From NCBI RefSeq assembly GCF_947507565.1, contig NC_089183.1:2728001-2792000 (forward strand): DNA of 64,000 bases, in the 5' to 3' direction. The translations under genes were made by a program, and so were the position numbers. This stretch comes from Oscarella lobularis. Taxonomy: Eukaryota; Porifera; Homoscleromorpha; Homosclerophorida; Oscarellidae. The notes beneath the pieces were generated by a model. It was not told the DNA's origin. It did not search any database and was given only the letters and a program-made list of their open reading frames with translations. The number at the start of each line of letters is the position of its first letter. Position 1 is the first letter of the stretch. Of the stretch, positions 25,789 through 38,745 are shown one piece after another.

Positions 25789-26460
25789 ATGACTCTTTTT
25801 TTCTCTTTAGATTCGTTTGCTTGCTTGTCAGCATTATTTGAAGACCCCACCCCTCTCTATTCCGTCGACAATTATCCGAAGATAACAAAAATTAAAGCGT
25901 CATTTGAAGCTTTTGAATTGGCTTCTGAAAGGCTCAAATTAAAAGTTGAATATTCTGAAGGATTAATTATCATTACTCATATGCCAGGATACATCCATTC
26001 AACCATTGAAGATGAAATCTATTTTCAGCTTCGCAGTTGGATGAAAGCCTTCAATTTACCGCTGAGGGTGAAGACGGAGTGCCCCGTGCCTATTGAAGCA
26101 GGTGCTAAAGTGCCAGATGTTTTTGTGGCCCATCTGGAAGCCGTCTTTCCTTGCCTCTTCGTTGAAGTCTCTGTTACACAGGAAATAGATGAAGCGAAGT
26201 GCAAATGCGAAAAGTACCTTGAGAGCGGTGCCAAATACGTCATGGTCGTCGACTTCTGGGAAAAGGCGAAAAAGAATCCTTTATCCATCCACTTCAGTGA
26301 CGAGTCCAGAGAATGGTTCAAATTGCCACCGAATCATGACAATCTCATCATTCCTGGACACGTATTCGGAGTTGACAAGGACTTTTCGCTGAATGTGCTC
26401 GAGCTGAAGCGTAAGGCAGAGGTTGCAAGCGTCATGAGGCAGAAGTTGCACGCGTCATGA
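25789..26460 (+). CDS. Uma2-like PD-(D/E)XK nuclease-fold protein
   Basis: A single open frame of 223 residues. The layout follows the bacterial Uma2/DUF820 family (restriction-endonuclease-like fold): a strand segment VEYSEGLIIITHMPG, then HSTIEDEIYFQLRSWM, then PD at 109-110, then FVEVSVT with Glu 126, a basic helix with K137 and K142, and AKYVMVVDFW. Asp 110 and Glu 126 fit the PD...ExK core, but the third motif is EVS rather than ExK, with a Lys one helix later as in Uma2 proteins. Such proteins are common in bacteria and rare in annotated animals. Lack of introns in a genome full of them supports acquisition by transfer or retroposition, but this is inference. A second, more diverged member is at 60443-61384. 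Activity and role are unknown. Confidence 0.6.
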   Translation: MTLFFSLDSFACLSALFEDPTPLYSVDNYPKITKIKASFEAFELASERLKLKVEYSEGLIIITHMPGYIHSTIEDEIYFQLRSWMKAFNLPLRVKTECPVPIEAGAKVPDVFVAHLEAVFPCLFVEVSVTQEIDEAKCKCEKYLESGAKYVMVVDFWEKAKKNPLSIHFSDESREWFKLPPNHDNLIIPGHVFGVDKDFSLNVLELKRKAEVASVMRQKLHAS

Positions 26461-26883
26461 AGTACTGAACTCGTTGCATTTATTCCTTTTGTTTGCGTTA
26501 ATGTATGTTAAATTTTTTGCATGCTCACTCACTCAAATCAATTTCGTTTATTTATGAATTAATAAATGCAGAGAGCACATCTCACCTGACACTGCAATCG
26601 AATGCATGAAGAAGTCTCAACGTCATGATACAGTAAATACATTACTGTATTACACCCTCTCCTCTTACAGAAAGGATAGAAAGGATAGTCAATTGGGCTC
26701 ACGTGGGCTCGTTTAGAATTGCGTGGGATTTGCACCGTTGAATTCAAGTGTTAACGCAGCAACGAGTCCACAATAGACGACAAACCGATTGTACAGCACT
26801 TAGAAAGTGGAATAAAACGAGGTAAGGGCTCAAAACACCTAAAAAGCAAACGTCACAAACTCACGTGACAAATCTAAGAGACG
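26461..26883. other. Intergenic region upstream of KIF6
   Basis: AT-rich, with a short GAAAGGATA tandem near 26670-26690. The last 100 bases before the kinesin ATG presumably hold its promoter. No exon or RNA gene recognised. Confidence 0.4.
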
Positions 26884-29870
26884 ATGTCGCGCATAAAAAC
26901 GTACGCCAGGCTAAAGCCACTCAAATCGCACCAAACCCCTACGACCGCCACGTGGTTCCGCACGACCGACGACGTCGTCGAAATCAACATCCCAGAATCG
27001 GAAAACATGACCCAATTCGCTCGCAAAGGACGCGTACGACACTCCTTCGCCTTCGATCGCGTCTTCGACGCGAACGCCACGCAGGCGTTCGTCTACGAAA
27101 ACGTCGCCGATGACGTCATAAAATCATTTCTAAGCGGCTACAACGCGACAATATTCGCCTACGGGCAAACGGGTTCCGGCAAAACGTTCACAATCGAAGG
27201 CGGCTATCGTCGCTACGACGATCGCGGACTCGTTCCGCGCACGCTCGAGAACGTCTATCAAGCGTTGGAGGCGCGCTCGCGCGACGAGGAGCTACGAGTC
27301 GAAATTTCGTTTATGGAAATTTATCAGGAAGTCGGCTACGATCTTTTGAATCCGGGACTTCGCGACGACGGCATGACGACCGAATTGCCGCGCGTCGTCG
27401 TGCTGCAGGCCGATCGACGCCGAGTCGTCTTTCGGAATTTGTCGACGCACTTGGCGGCGAACGAAAAGGTCGCGCAAAGTCTCCTATTTCAAGGACGAAC
27501 GAATCGAAAAGTCGCTGAAACGCCGATGAACAAACGATCGTCGCGATCGCACGCCGTCTTTACGATTCACTTGACGGCGAGACAAAAAGGATCGCCCGTC
27601 ATAGTGACGTCAGAAATTACTAATTAAATTAATTAATTAAGGATTTAACTTCTTTTTTCCAGGTCGAAATTAAATCTCGTCGATCTCGCCGGATCGGAAC
27701 GCGTCGCCAAGACGAGCGTCGTCGGTCGCGCTCTGTCCGAAGCGAAACATATTAATCGATCGTTGCATCATCTGGAGCACGTGATCGTTTCGCTGCAGCG
27801 CAAGGCAACGGCAACTCACGTTCCCTATCGGAACTCTTTACTGACTACAGTACTAAGAGATAGTCTCGGTGAGAAAGGGTCATACTACTACATAATGTGC
27901 CCTACTATTGATAAGTTCTTTCTTATAGGAGGTAATTGCTTGACTGCTATGGTTGCCACTATTTCCGCGGATCGCTCTAATGTATGGGAGTCGATATCTA
28001 GTTGTCGTTTTGCTCAGAGAGTGGCGTGCATTTCGAACAGCGTCAAGTAAGAAATTCAATTATTTTAATAAAACGTATTATTCAACGGCACGTGTTGTGG
28101 GGTGTAGGAAAAACGAGATGCTCGACGACAAGGAGATAATCAAGCGACTCAGAAAGCGTATCGTCGAATTGGAAAAAGAGCTCAAAAACGCGACATTGAC
28201 GCAAACTCCACAGGCCATCAAAACGGAAGCCCTCACCAAAGAGCAATTGCGTCAATGTCGCGATCTAATGACCGGATACGTCGACGGAACGATAGACGAT
28301 CCCGTCGATTCCGGTTCGTTATTTAATTAAATATCGAAAAATTATTTTGACTCGCTTTAGGTGTGAACGATGTTCGAATGTTTAGAGAGTGCCTGCATCT
28401 CCTCAAGACTCTCATAACGAAACTAGCTCAAGCGAAAAGTTCAGTCGAAGTTCCACTCGATAAACGTGCCCAACGACCCGACGCTCAATCCGAAGGCTAC
28501 AATAGCCGTTCGACGAGTCGAACGAGCGGATTTAGTAGCGCGGCACAAAGTTCGGCGACTACGACGGCACAGACGGCACAAACGTCGGTGCCGCCGTCGA
28601 CGTCGCCGCGAGAGGCGTGGTCTACGCGTGCACCGCCCGAAGCGAAGCGCTCGACTCGACCGAGTATCGAGTTGGAGAAACGCGTCGCTAAGTTGGAGAC
28701 GGTTAAACGTAGTCAAGCGCAAATGCAGGCTCAGTTGTCGATACAACAGTTGAGCATGTTGGAGGAAGACTACCGGTAAAATGAGAACGATTAATACTAT
28801 CGACTATTAATCGTTCCCCCGTGGTCGCGTTCTAGGGATCAAGTGGAGACGTTGCGCGAACAGATCGCCGCTCAACACGCTCGAATTCTGTTGCTACGGA
28901 AACAGGGAGGCGATCAAGAGACTCTCGCGAAGGAAAAACTAGCAGAGCACCAGCTCAGAATACGAGAGGTAATTAAATTAAATCCCAATATAATTATTTA
29001 ATTAATTAATTGAATTAAACAATTTTTAATTTTAGAGTCGGATGCATCAAAAGCTGCTTGAGGTTAGACAGCAATTAACTGGGGATAAAGTTCGAGTTGA
29101 TACGACTGAACGAAATCGAGTTCAATCTCTCCCTATCGACTCTCGCAGAGTTTACAGCGAGCTTCAAAAGCAAGAGGCCGAACAGCTTCAAGTACGCATC
29201 GACTAGAGATTTAATTATTTTTAATTAAATCGGTATTGTATTATTGAAGGTTCGTTGTCATTTGGAGGAAATGAGAATGGCTCAAATCGAGCAGCAATTG
29301 GCTCTAAAAGAGGCGGCGACGCGACGTAAACTACAGGCGTTTAAAGAACAACTCAAGTGGCAAAAAGAAACCTCAAAGACGAGCCCAACACCCCAGCCTC
29401 CTCTACATCATCATCATACCCACCACACAGAGACGGAGAAACAAAGGGAAAGGGAACGTACACTATTGGTTGAGAGGGAGACAAAAGATAGACTATCGTC
29501 ACTTAGACTGAACATGGGGACTTATAAATTATCGTCTAAGGAAACGTCGTCATCAGACAATAAAATCGCCTCGGAGAGCGCTAATCCTAAACGACTACCA
29601 ATATCGGACGAACATAGGGAAAAGACAAAAGATAGACTATCATCACATAGAGGAACTTCTAAGGAAGTCATCGTCTCCGAAAGTGCCAGTTCCAAACGAC
29701 TAGCAATATCGGACGAACATAGGGAAAGGCAATTCGTATCGGCCGCGTCGCGACACAAGAGTCGCGTCGATAGGATACGAAGGGCCATGAAAGCGGCGAG
29801 TACAATACAACGAGCGTGGAAGCGATACAAGAAGAAAAGGAGAAGGAACCGTATAGTAGAGTCGAAGTGA
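26884..29870 (+). CDS. KIF6: Kinesin-like protein KIF6 orthologue (kinesin-9 family)
   Basis: Plus-end-type microtubule motor of the KIF6/KIF9 group, typical of cilia. Exons 26884-27608, 27663-27868, 27929-28046, 28108-28313, 28361-28775, 28836-28968, 29036-29191 and 29250-29870 join in phase to 859 residues. The motor domain is complete: GYNATIFAYGQTGSGKT (P-loop), DRGLVPRTL, SFMEIYQEVGYDLL, switch I with SSRSHAVFTIHL, switch II NLVDLAGSERVAKT, and HVPYRNSLLT. After the motor comes LRKRIVELEKEL and TKEQLRQCRDLM, as in KIF6, then coiled coil. The last exon holds two Ser-rich repeats (DEHREK/SEHRER type) and an IQ-like motif (STIQRAWKRYKKKR) near the end. Family assignment rests on the motor and post-motor similarity. 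Confidence 0.9.
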
Positions 29871-29937
29871 AAAAAATGTATGCGTAGCGTACGTATGAGG
29901 GAATGTGGATTATAATTATATCATATATAGGATCTTA

Positions 29938-31320
29938 CTAGGTTCGGTCGTGGACTTCGTAGAGATCGGCTCGACGCTGACGACCAATAGGAATGGCTGT
30001 GCGCACCTTCTCGACTTCCCCAAGATCTAAAACGAAAAGTTATTGATTTTAGATCACGTGTACTGCATGACGTCACCGATATCAGCAAAGACTATATCCT
30101 CCGCTTCTTCAGTCGTTGCAATGACTTTTCCCCTTAGAGAAAAAGAACATATAAACGATGACGTCATTCTGCTATAGATTTCTTTTCTTACCAAGGATCG
30201 ACGACAGTGCTGTGGCCCCATGCGACGTAGCTCGCCTTATCGTCGCGAGCTGGTGAAACTCCCGCAACGAAAACCTAAGAACATCGAACTAAAGAAGATA
30301 AATAAATAAATGTATATAATTAGGAAACCTGATTATCAAGAGCTCTGCAAAACAAATAGAAATATATATAATAAATCGATGACTTGAGGAATTGATTGCG
30401 TGTACCTTGCTCTTAGCAATAATTCCCAGTGCATCGGCCCCGTCGTCATGTTAAAGGCACCCGGATAAAGAAGAAGCTTACAGCCTGAAAAAATCAAATG
30501 AATGAAAATCAAATAAATAAATAAATAAATAAATAAAACCTCGGCGCGTCAAAACTTGTCCGAGTTCGGCGAAGCGAACGTCATAGCAAATTCCAAGGCC
30601 GACCTTACAGAAACCTAAATGAAAAAAAATCAGAACAATTTAATTAAGATAATAATTAAATATTAGATTATACTCATGTCGAAGGAGGATATTCGATTAC
30701 CGCCAGACAAAACGTCCGATTCCGTGAACTTGATTCCACCGGGAACGTCAATATCAAACATCTATAAGCAAAAATTAATTTTTAATTAATTAATTAATTA
30801 AAAATGCCTTTCGATGTTTCGCAATTGTCTCGCCAGAAGGAGAAAAAACCGTTGAAGAATTATAATAGCGATCGCTATCCAATTCCGGAATAGAGCCTAT
30901 GTACTGCGTATTATATGTCGTCATTCTTATACTACGAGTCTATAGTCTACCTCCGACTATGTAAGACTTGGTTTCTTTTGCCATTTCTTCGAGTGCCTGG
31001 GTTGAGGGGCCCCCCGGGATCGTTTCGGCGTACGAAGCGAAATGCTGCGTACCGTACGGCGAATTGAAGCACTCCTGCACAACGAATGAGCTGCGTGCGA
31101 CTGCGAGAGGTCGCCTACCGGCAAGACAATGAGCTCGGCGCCCTTTTCCTTGGCTTTTTGCACGAGCGCGCGCGCTTTAGACAAATTCGCCGCCTTTTCC
31201 GAACCGACGAGCAGTTGGACGAGTGCGATTCGAAATTCTAGAGACACTACTATAGCGGAGGCGCGTCGAGAAGGGCGTGCAGTTAGCCAGTTTACTTCCA
31301 GAGGTGCTCGAAGCCGCCAT
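29938..31320 (-). CDS. NIT2: Omega-amidase NIT2 orthologue (nitrilase superfamily)
   Basis: Hydrolyses alpha-ketoglutaramate and alpha-ketosuccinamate, clearing toxic transamination products in the cytosol. The ATG at 31320 starts a short first exon (MAASSTSG) spliced to [16 protein letters not shown]. Later exons give [31 protein letters not shown] (catalytic Lys), [26 protein letters not shown] (catalytic Cys), [33 protein letters not shown] and the C-terminus QRRADLYEV, ending at the stop at 29938-29940. About ten exons with introns of 40-110 bases. The intron after AKHRK has no GT anywhere in it and appears to be GC-AG. Compared with the human enzyme two residues after that Lys are missing, at the exon junction. 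The Glu-Lys-Cys triad is kept. Confidence 0.88.
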
Positions 31321-31370
31321 GACACGTGATCTCATTTATCAAATGCATTCATTTATTTATTCTTTTCTCA

Positions 31371-31837
<467 letters not shown>

Positions 31838-31913
31838 CTAAAGTCATAAAAATACACACTGACGTAATAAGAGTTATGCACAACATACTGCTAACCTGCG
31901 CGTGTGGTAACCC

Positions 31914-32107
31914 ATGACGTCATCCTGGCATCCCATTCCGCAATCCTGGCACCCCATTCCGCACTCCTGGCCTCCCATTCCGCACTCATGGCCTCCCATT
32001 TCGCAATCGTGGCCTCCCATTTCGCAATCGTGGCACCCCATTCCGCACTCCTGGCATCCCATTCCGCACTCCTGGCATCCCATTCCGCAATCCTGGCGTT
32101 CCATGCC
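31914..32107. repeat. 21-base minisatellite, about nine units
   Basis: Units like CATCCCATTCCGCAATCCTGG, 21 bases long, repeated with small changes (CATCCC/CCTCCC/CACCCC, GCACTC/GCAATC). All six frames are open across it because the period is divisible by three. On the minus strand one frame gives AEWDARS heptads and another CGMGCQE heptads. Whether any is translated is unknown. Confidence 0.85.
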
Positions 32108-32334
32108 TGCATCGTCCTGGTGCGAGGCGCCTCCCTATGCTCCGTCTCTTCGTCTCGTAGCGGCGAGCGGAGTCGAAGGATCGTAGGTGGTAGGTGATCT
32201 CGCCGTGTCCTTTTCGAAGGAAAAAAACGTGTTGCACGCGCACGCGCAGTTTGCCTATTGGATTAGAAAGTCACGTGTACGTTACTAGTTAGCGTGCATT
32301 CAAACAAAAAGAAAGAAAAAAAGGCACATCTAAG

Positions 32335-33532
32335 TTATCGCTTCTTCTTCTTCTCCAGGTACTTCATCAATTTGAAATTCTCATTCGGCATTTGCCCTAT
32401 AAAAACACAATTTTTCCAATAAATCAAATTTATTAATTTTTCAAATTCACCCGTTAACTTCTTGAAAAACATTTCGGCGAGACGCTTGGAACCGATCGAC
32501 GACTTAATAGGAATCTTCGATCCAATCAACGTCGAGTATCCCTTCAAATCGTCCTGCGTCGTCCCGTCGAGTATGGGCAGCAAATTCACCAACTCCATAG
32601 CCGAATGAATGGGATCCTCCGGCGGAAAGTGCGACATAGCCAACCCGTCTCCACCGCGATCCTCGTACTCGCTCGACGCGTCGACGAAATAGCGACCGAA
32701 AACGAACATGAAAAATTTCGATCCGCGCAAATCGATTTCGAGTCGACTGCGTCCCGGATCGGGATCGTCTTCGTCGTTGTAGTCGTCGTAGCGACGACGT
32801 AGCGCGTCGAGCGACGACGGTTTGTGACGTAGATAGCGCACGGCGAATTGATCGAAATAGGCGGCGAGTTCGTCGGCGAACGCGCTCTCGTCCGCTTGAA
32901 CGAGACATAGGTCGTAGATCGAGTCTTCGAGCCAGATGGGAACGTCGGGATCCGTTGTTGTTGTATTGGGTATTTCTTTTTCTTTTTCTTCTTCTTCTTC
33001 TTGGATTATGGCTGGCTTGGCTGGGGGCGGGGCCACTGGGGGTTTGGCGAAGGGTTTTGGTTTGGCGGGGGGCGGGGCGTCGGCTTTGGGTTTGCGAGGC
33101 TCGCGAGCCGCTTCCGGAACTGCGGTTGACGACGGATCCTGAAGAATAGATTAATTAATTATTATTGATTTATTGATTTTACCTGAACTTTTGCCATGAA
33201 TACTATGTCGCCTTTTCGCGGTCGTTTCCACCGTTTTTTGCCCGACGCTTGGTTGTAGTAGTAATGACGCGATGATCCGGGATCGACTAATTCCCACCAA
33301 TCGGTCGCTTGGCTTTCCGTTCTATATGAGCCGTATCCCTGGGGCATTTTGGACGTCTTTTCGTCTTACGCTCGCTCTCCGTCGGGTTCGTTCCACGCGC
33401 ACTCGCCCGTTTTCGTGTTCACGTACATCGTCTTCTTCGACTGCGGCTCGGTTATGCGTCTCCACGCGCTAGAACAGCAAAAGCGCGTACTGAAGAACTT
33501 CAACTCGAAGCTCGGGGCTACCTTGTTGCCAT
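32335..33532 (-). CDS. Tandem WW-domain protein, ARHGAP39-like N-terminus
   Basis: Exons 33522-33532 (ATG and 11 bases), 33370-33468, 33183-33321, 32451-33138 and 32335-32396 join in phase to 332 residues. WW1 reads W-RRITEP...MYVNTKTGECAWNEP and WW2 WWELVDPGSSRHYYYNQAS...W-RP, followed by KGDIVFMAKVQ. This pair is very like the WW pair of ARHGAP39 (Vilse/CrGAP), where WW1 contains TGECVWDPP and WW2 WWELFDP. WW domains bind Pro-rich partners. The rest is a Pro/Glu-rich linker and an alpha-helical region of about 190 residues ending in a Lys-rich tail. No MyTH4 or RhoGAP domain follows, unlike ARHGAP39. It may be a truncated relative, a short isoform or a separate gene. Confidence 0.75.
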
Positions 33533-33791
33533 TGGAACGCTTAGAACAACAAAAGAGAAAAGAGAGGAGACAACGCCCCTAGTATTGATCACGTGCCACG
33601 TGCTAGTGCTTTATTTATGGTTCGAGAAATAATTTATTCTTTCTTCATTGGCCAAACAACACTTTTTTAGTCACTTGTCTGCAAATCAGTTTCATTTACT
33701 TACTTACTTAATTATTCCTAATAAATTGAAGAACCAAACCGTAAAGAACCAAACAGCAAAGAATCCAACTGAACAAACGTTTCTTTGTAGC

Positions 33792-36293
<2,502 letters not shown>

Positions 36294-36372
36294 GAGTGCA
36301 AAACGAATACATAAATAAATAAATGCCGCCACAAAATTTACATCGATAAGTTAACGAAATTAATTTATTTAT

Positions 36373-38223
36373 TTATTGTCGGTTGTTAGAACGGGGTTTT
36401 GTTTGCTGTTTAAAACGTCTGAGAAAAGAAACTCGATAAGAAATTGGAGATACATGGAGAGGAGTTGTACCTAAAATGATTCGTTCCCAAGGAAGTTTGA
36501 TGTACGTGAGACAGGTGCTGATATGCAAAGCGCCAACTTTCCTAAAACAAAAAAGAATAATAGATGAGATTTCAAGACAAAGTCCATACCGAGACTTCCA
36601 CCAATCAACGGCACTACCAAGAGGCTTTAGAAAACCTAATAAGTATAAGAAAGACTAGTCTTAGTATTTAATGGGTAGTCTATGTCTACGTTTCGTTTTC
36701 CACGTGGATACGTCCGCTTCTCCGCTCGACGTAAATTCGACCATCTCGTTGTCTCCGTCGCCCTTCTCCGCTTCGTTCTCGCTCTCCTTGTGATACGACG
36801 CCGTGGTAGTCGCACTGCCACTTCCGGTTGACGACGCCGACGCCGACGACGATCCCGATTTCCCGCGAAGCCAGGATCCTCCCAAAGATCCCCACCAACT
36901 TCCCCTGTCTCTTTTCGTCTTCTTCGTGCCGCCGTTTTGACTCGGCACTTCCTTTGGCGTGACGTCGTCAGTCACTCGAGTGACCGCGACTTCCGCGTGG
37001 CCTTTGCCGCCCGGGCCACGCATACTCAGGAATTTGACTTGATCCGAGCTGTGCCATAGGCCGAACGACATCTTCTGGGCCATCTTCGTTGCCGTAGAAG
37101 CCTTAATTAAAATTAATTAATTAATAATCTTAATCATTTTGACTGACTTTTGCTAGGTAGACTTCCTTGAAGACGTCATATCCTAGAGCGCCTTGGAATA
37201 TTACGGTTTTTTCAGAGTCCTATAATTTCAGGGAAGTTAATGCATTGTATCAGAAGAGTGGTCACTATAGAAACCTCGGGATTTACAGCTAGAAGTTCAA
37301 CGACGAGTCTTTCGTGTTCCTCCTTGAAAATCATGTCTCTGAACGTCTAGTGAGGATAGTAGAGAATTTAATGAATACATAGCATATCTATTGCGTACCT
37401 CTTCAAAATTGTCTACGGTGAAAAAAACGTAGGGATACGTCAGACTCGTCTCCTTTCCCTTTTTATCCATTCTACATATAATAGAGCCAGATTAGATACA
37501 GCTATTCGCACTCTCCCTCATGGCAAACCTTCGTGAGCTAGGCGACGCATAAACTCTCTACACAAAGAACACAGACTCTCGATTACTATATGAAATTATT
37601 TATTGCTAAACGTTCTACCTCTGTAGACTGCTTGAGGATTTTTAAGGGCTCTCCCTCCCTCTTTTCGCCCACAGCACAAGTCAAGTAATAATCAAACTAG
37701 GAGAGAAAGAAAACATATAAGAAGAAAGCCTATGAACTCAGCCTACTATACCTGTTGGACAACCAAGTTCAGATAGAGTGTCTCTTCCCAATTTATAGAC
37801 AAGTCGTCAGGTCTGAAAAATCAACATTTTTAATTAGATTAATTTCCAATGCTTCTACTGTCCTTACTTTGGTATCTGTGACGACGATTTTCGCAATACG
37901 ATTAATCTATCCTGTGTAGTCGTAAATTAGTTTTCGTTTTTCGCTCGAATTCCCTCTGGGACCTCTTCTTCTGATTCTTCGCACTTGACGAAGAAAAGGA
38001 GATCGTCGCTTGCGTTAGCGACGTTCTCGATGTAGAACTGATAGACGAGCGTCGCCCAGCATCGACGATGATCTGATTCGAGTGTTTCGAAGTCGTCTAG
38101 AAGCGATTGCAGGACACAAGAGCTAATAATCGTTCGTGTACCTTTGCTTATGGTGTTCTTCTGCCTTCTCTGATCTCGAATAAGTCGTATGATGTCGGAA
38201 AAGGCGAGATTCGTTTCAGCCAT
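36373..38223 (-). CDS. KIAA0930: KIAA0930 (C22orf9) homologue
   Basis: Conserved animal protein of unknown function. First exon from ATG 38223 (MAETNLAFSDIIRLIRDQRR). Then SDHRRCWATLVYQFYIENV, DRLIVLRKSS, LSINWEETLYLNLVVQQ, FDYYLTCAVG, RVYASPSSR, MDKKGKETSLTYPYVFF, RLVVELLAVNPE, EKTVIFQGALGYDVFKEVYL, and MAQKMSFGLWHSSD with KGHAEVAVTRV. The human protein has MAQKMSFGFYKYSN and KGHAEMAVSRV. The C-terminal exons give WKTKRFLKPLG..., CLTYIKLPWERII and the last exon VLNSKQNPVLTT with stop at 36373-36375. About twelve exons with small introns. The inserted Ser/Thr-rich stretch after the KGHAE block is less conserved. Its first two exons have been copied to 56880-57325 and in part to 52670-52830 and 38470-38570. 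Confidence 0.85.
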
Positions 38224-38745
38224 CGTTCGATATAGCGCACGGTAAAGAATCTCTCCCAAGCTCTCAAGCACGTGGAGAAAGTCAGAATTCCGCCTAATTC
38301 AGTACGTCAATAATATACTAGTATACTAATTATGTACGTCAATAATACATAATGCTCTCAAATAATTATAAGCAAGCAAATGCATGTGATACTACTAATG
38401 ATACTACAGTAATTCAAACAGAATCTGACTGAATAAGATCATCACGACCAGCGAAGGCAGCCCAGCCAGCGAAGACACGTGTCGAGCAACTGACGAAGAT
38501 CGCTGACGAAGACCGCGTTCTCGACATTCTCGACGTAAAACTGACAAGGAATGCGAGCTAGAAACGAAAGTTAATATTAGAGTGCAATCGTATTTCAAAA
38601 AATCTTCCTCCTAGATACCAAAGTAAACACTCTCATTCAGTCAAGGACGATAGAAAGGCAACAGAGAGCAATTACGTCATAGACAAGAAAGAAAGAAAGA
38701 AAGAAGACACGACAAGAACTGGATGGAGTGAAGTCGCAGCCTAAT
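38224..38745. other. Spacer with a KIAA0930 exon relic
   Basis: 38470-38570 on the minus strand resembles the second KIAA0930 exon (QFYVENVEN compared with QFYIENVAN), decayed. The rest is AT-rich; a (GAAA)n run lies at 38686-38705. No other gene is seen. Confidence 0.5.

Noticed and set aside
31914-32107. CRISPR-like array
   Set aside because: Units are head-to-tail without spacers, and the genome is eukaryotic.
31904-32197. A plus-strand repeat protein of SHSALLA heptads
   Set aside because: The 21-base minisatellite is open in all frames; no start context, splice site or conservation supports translation.
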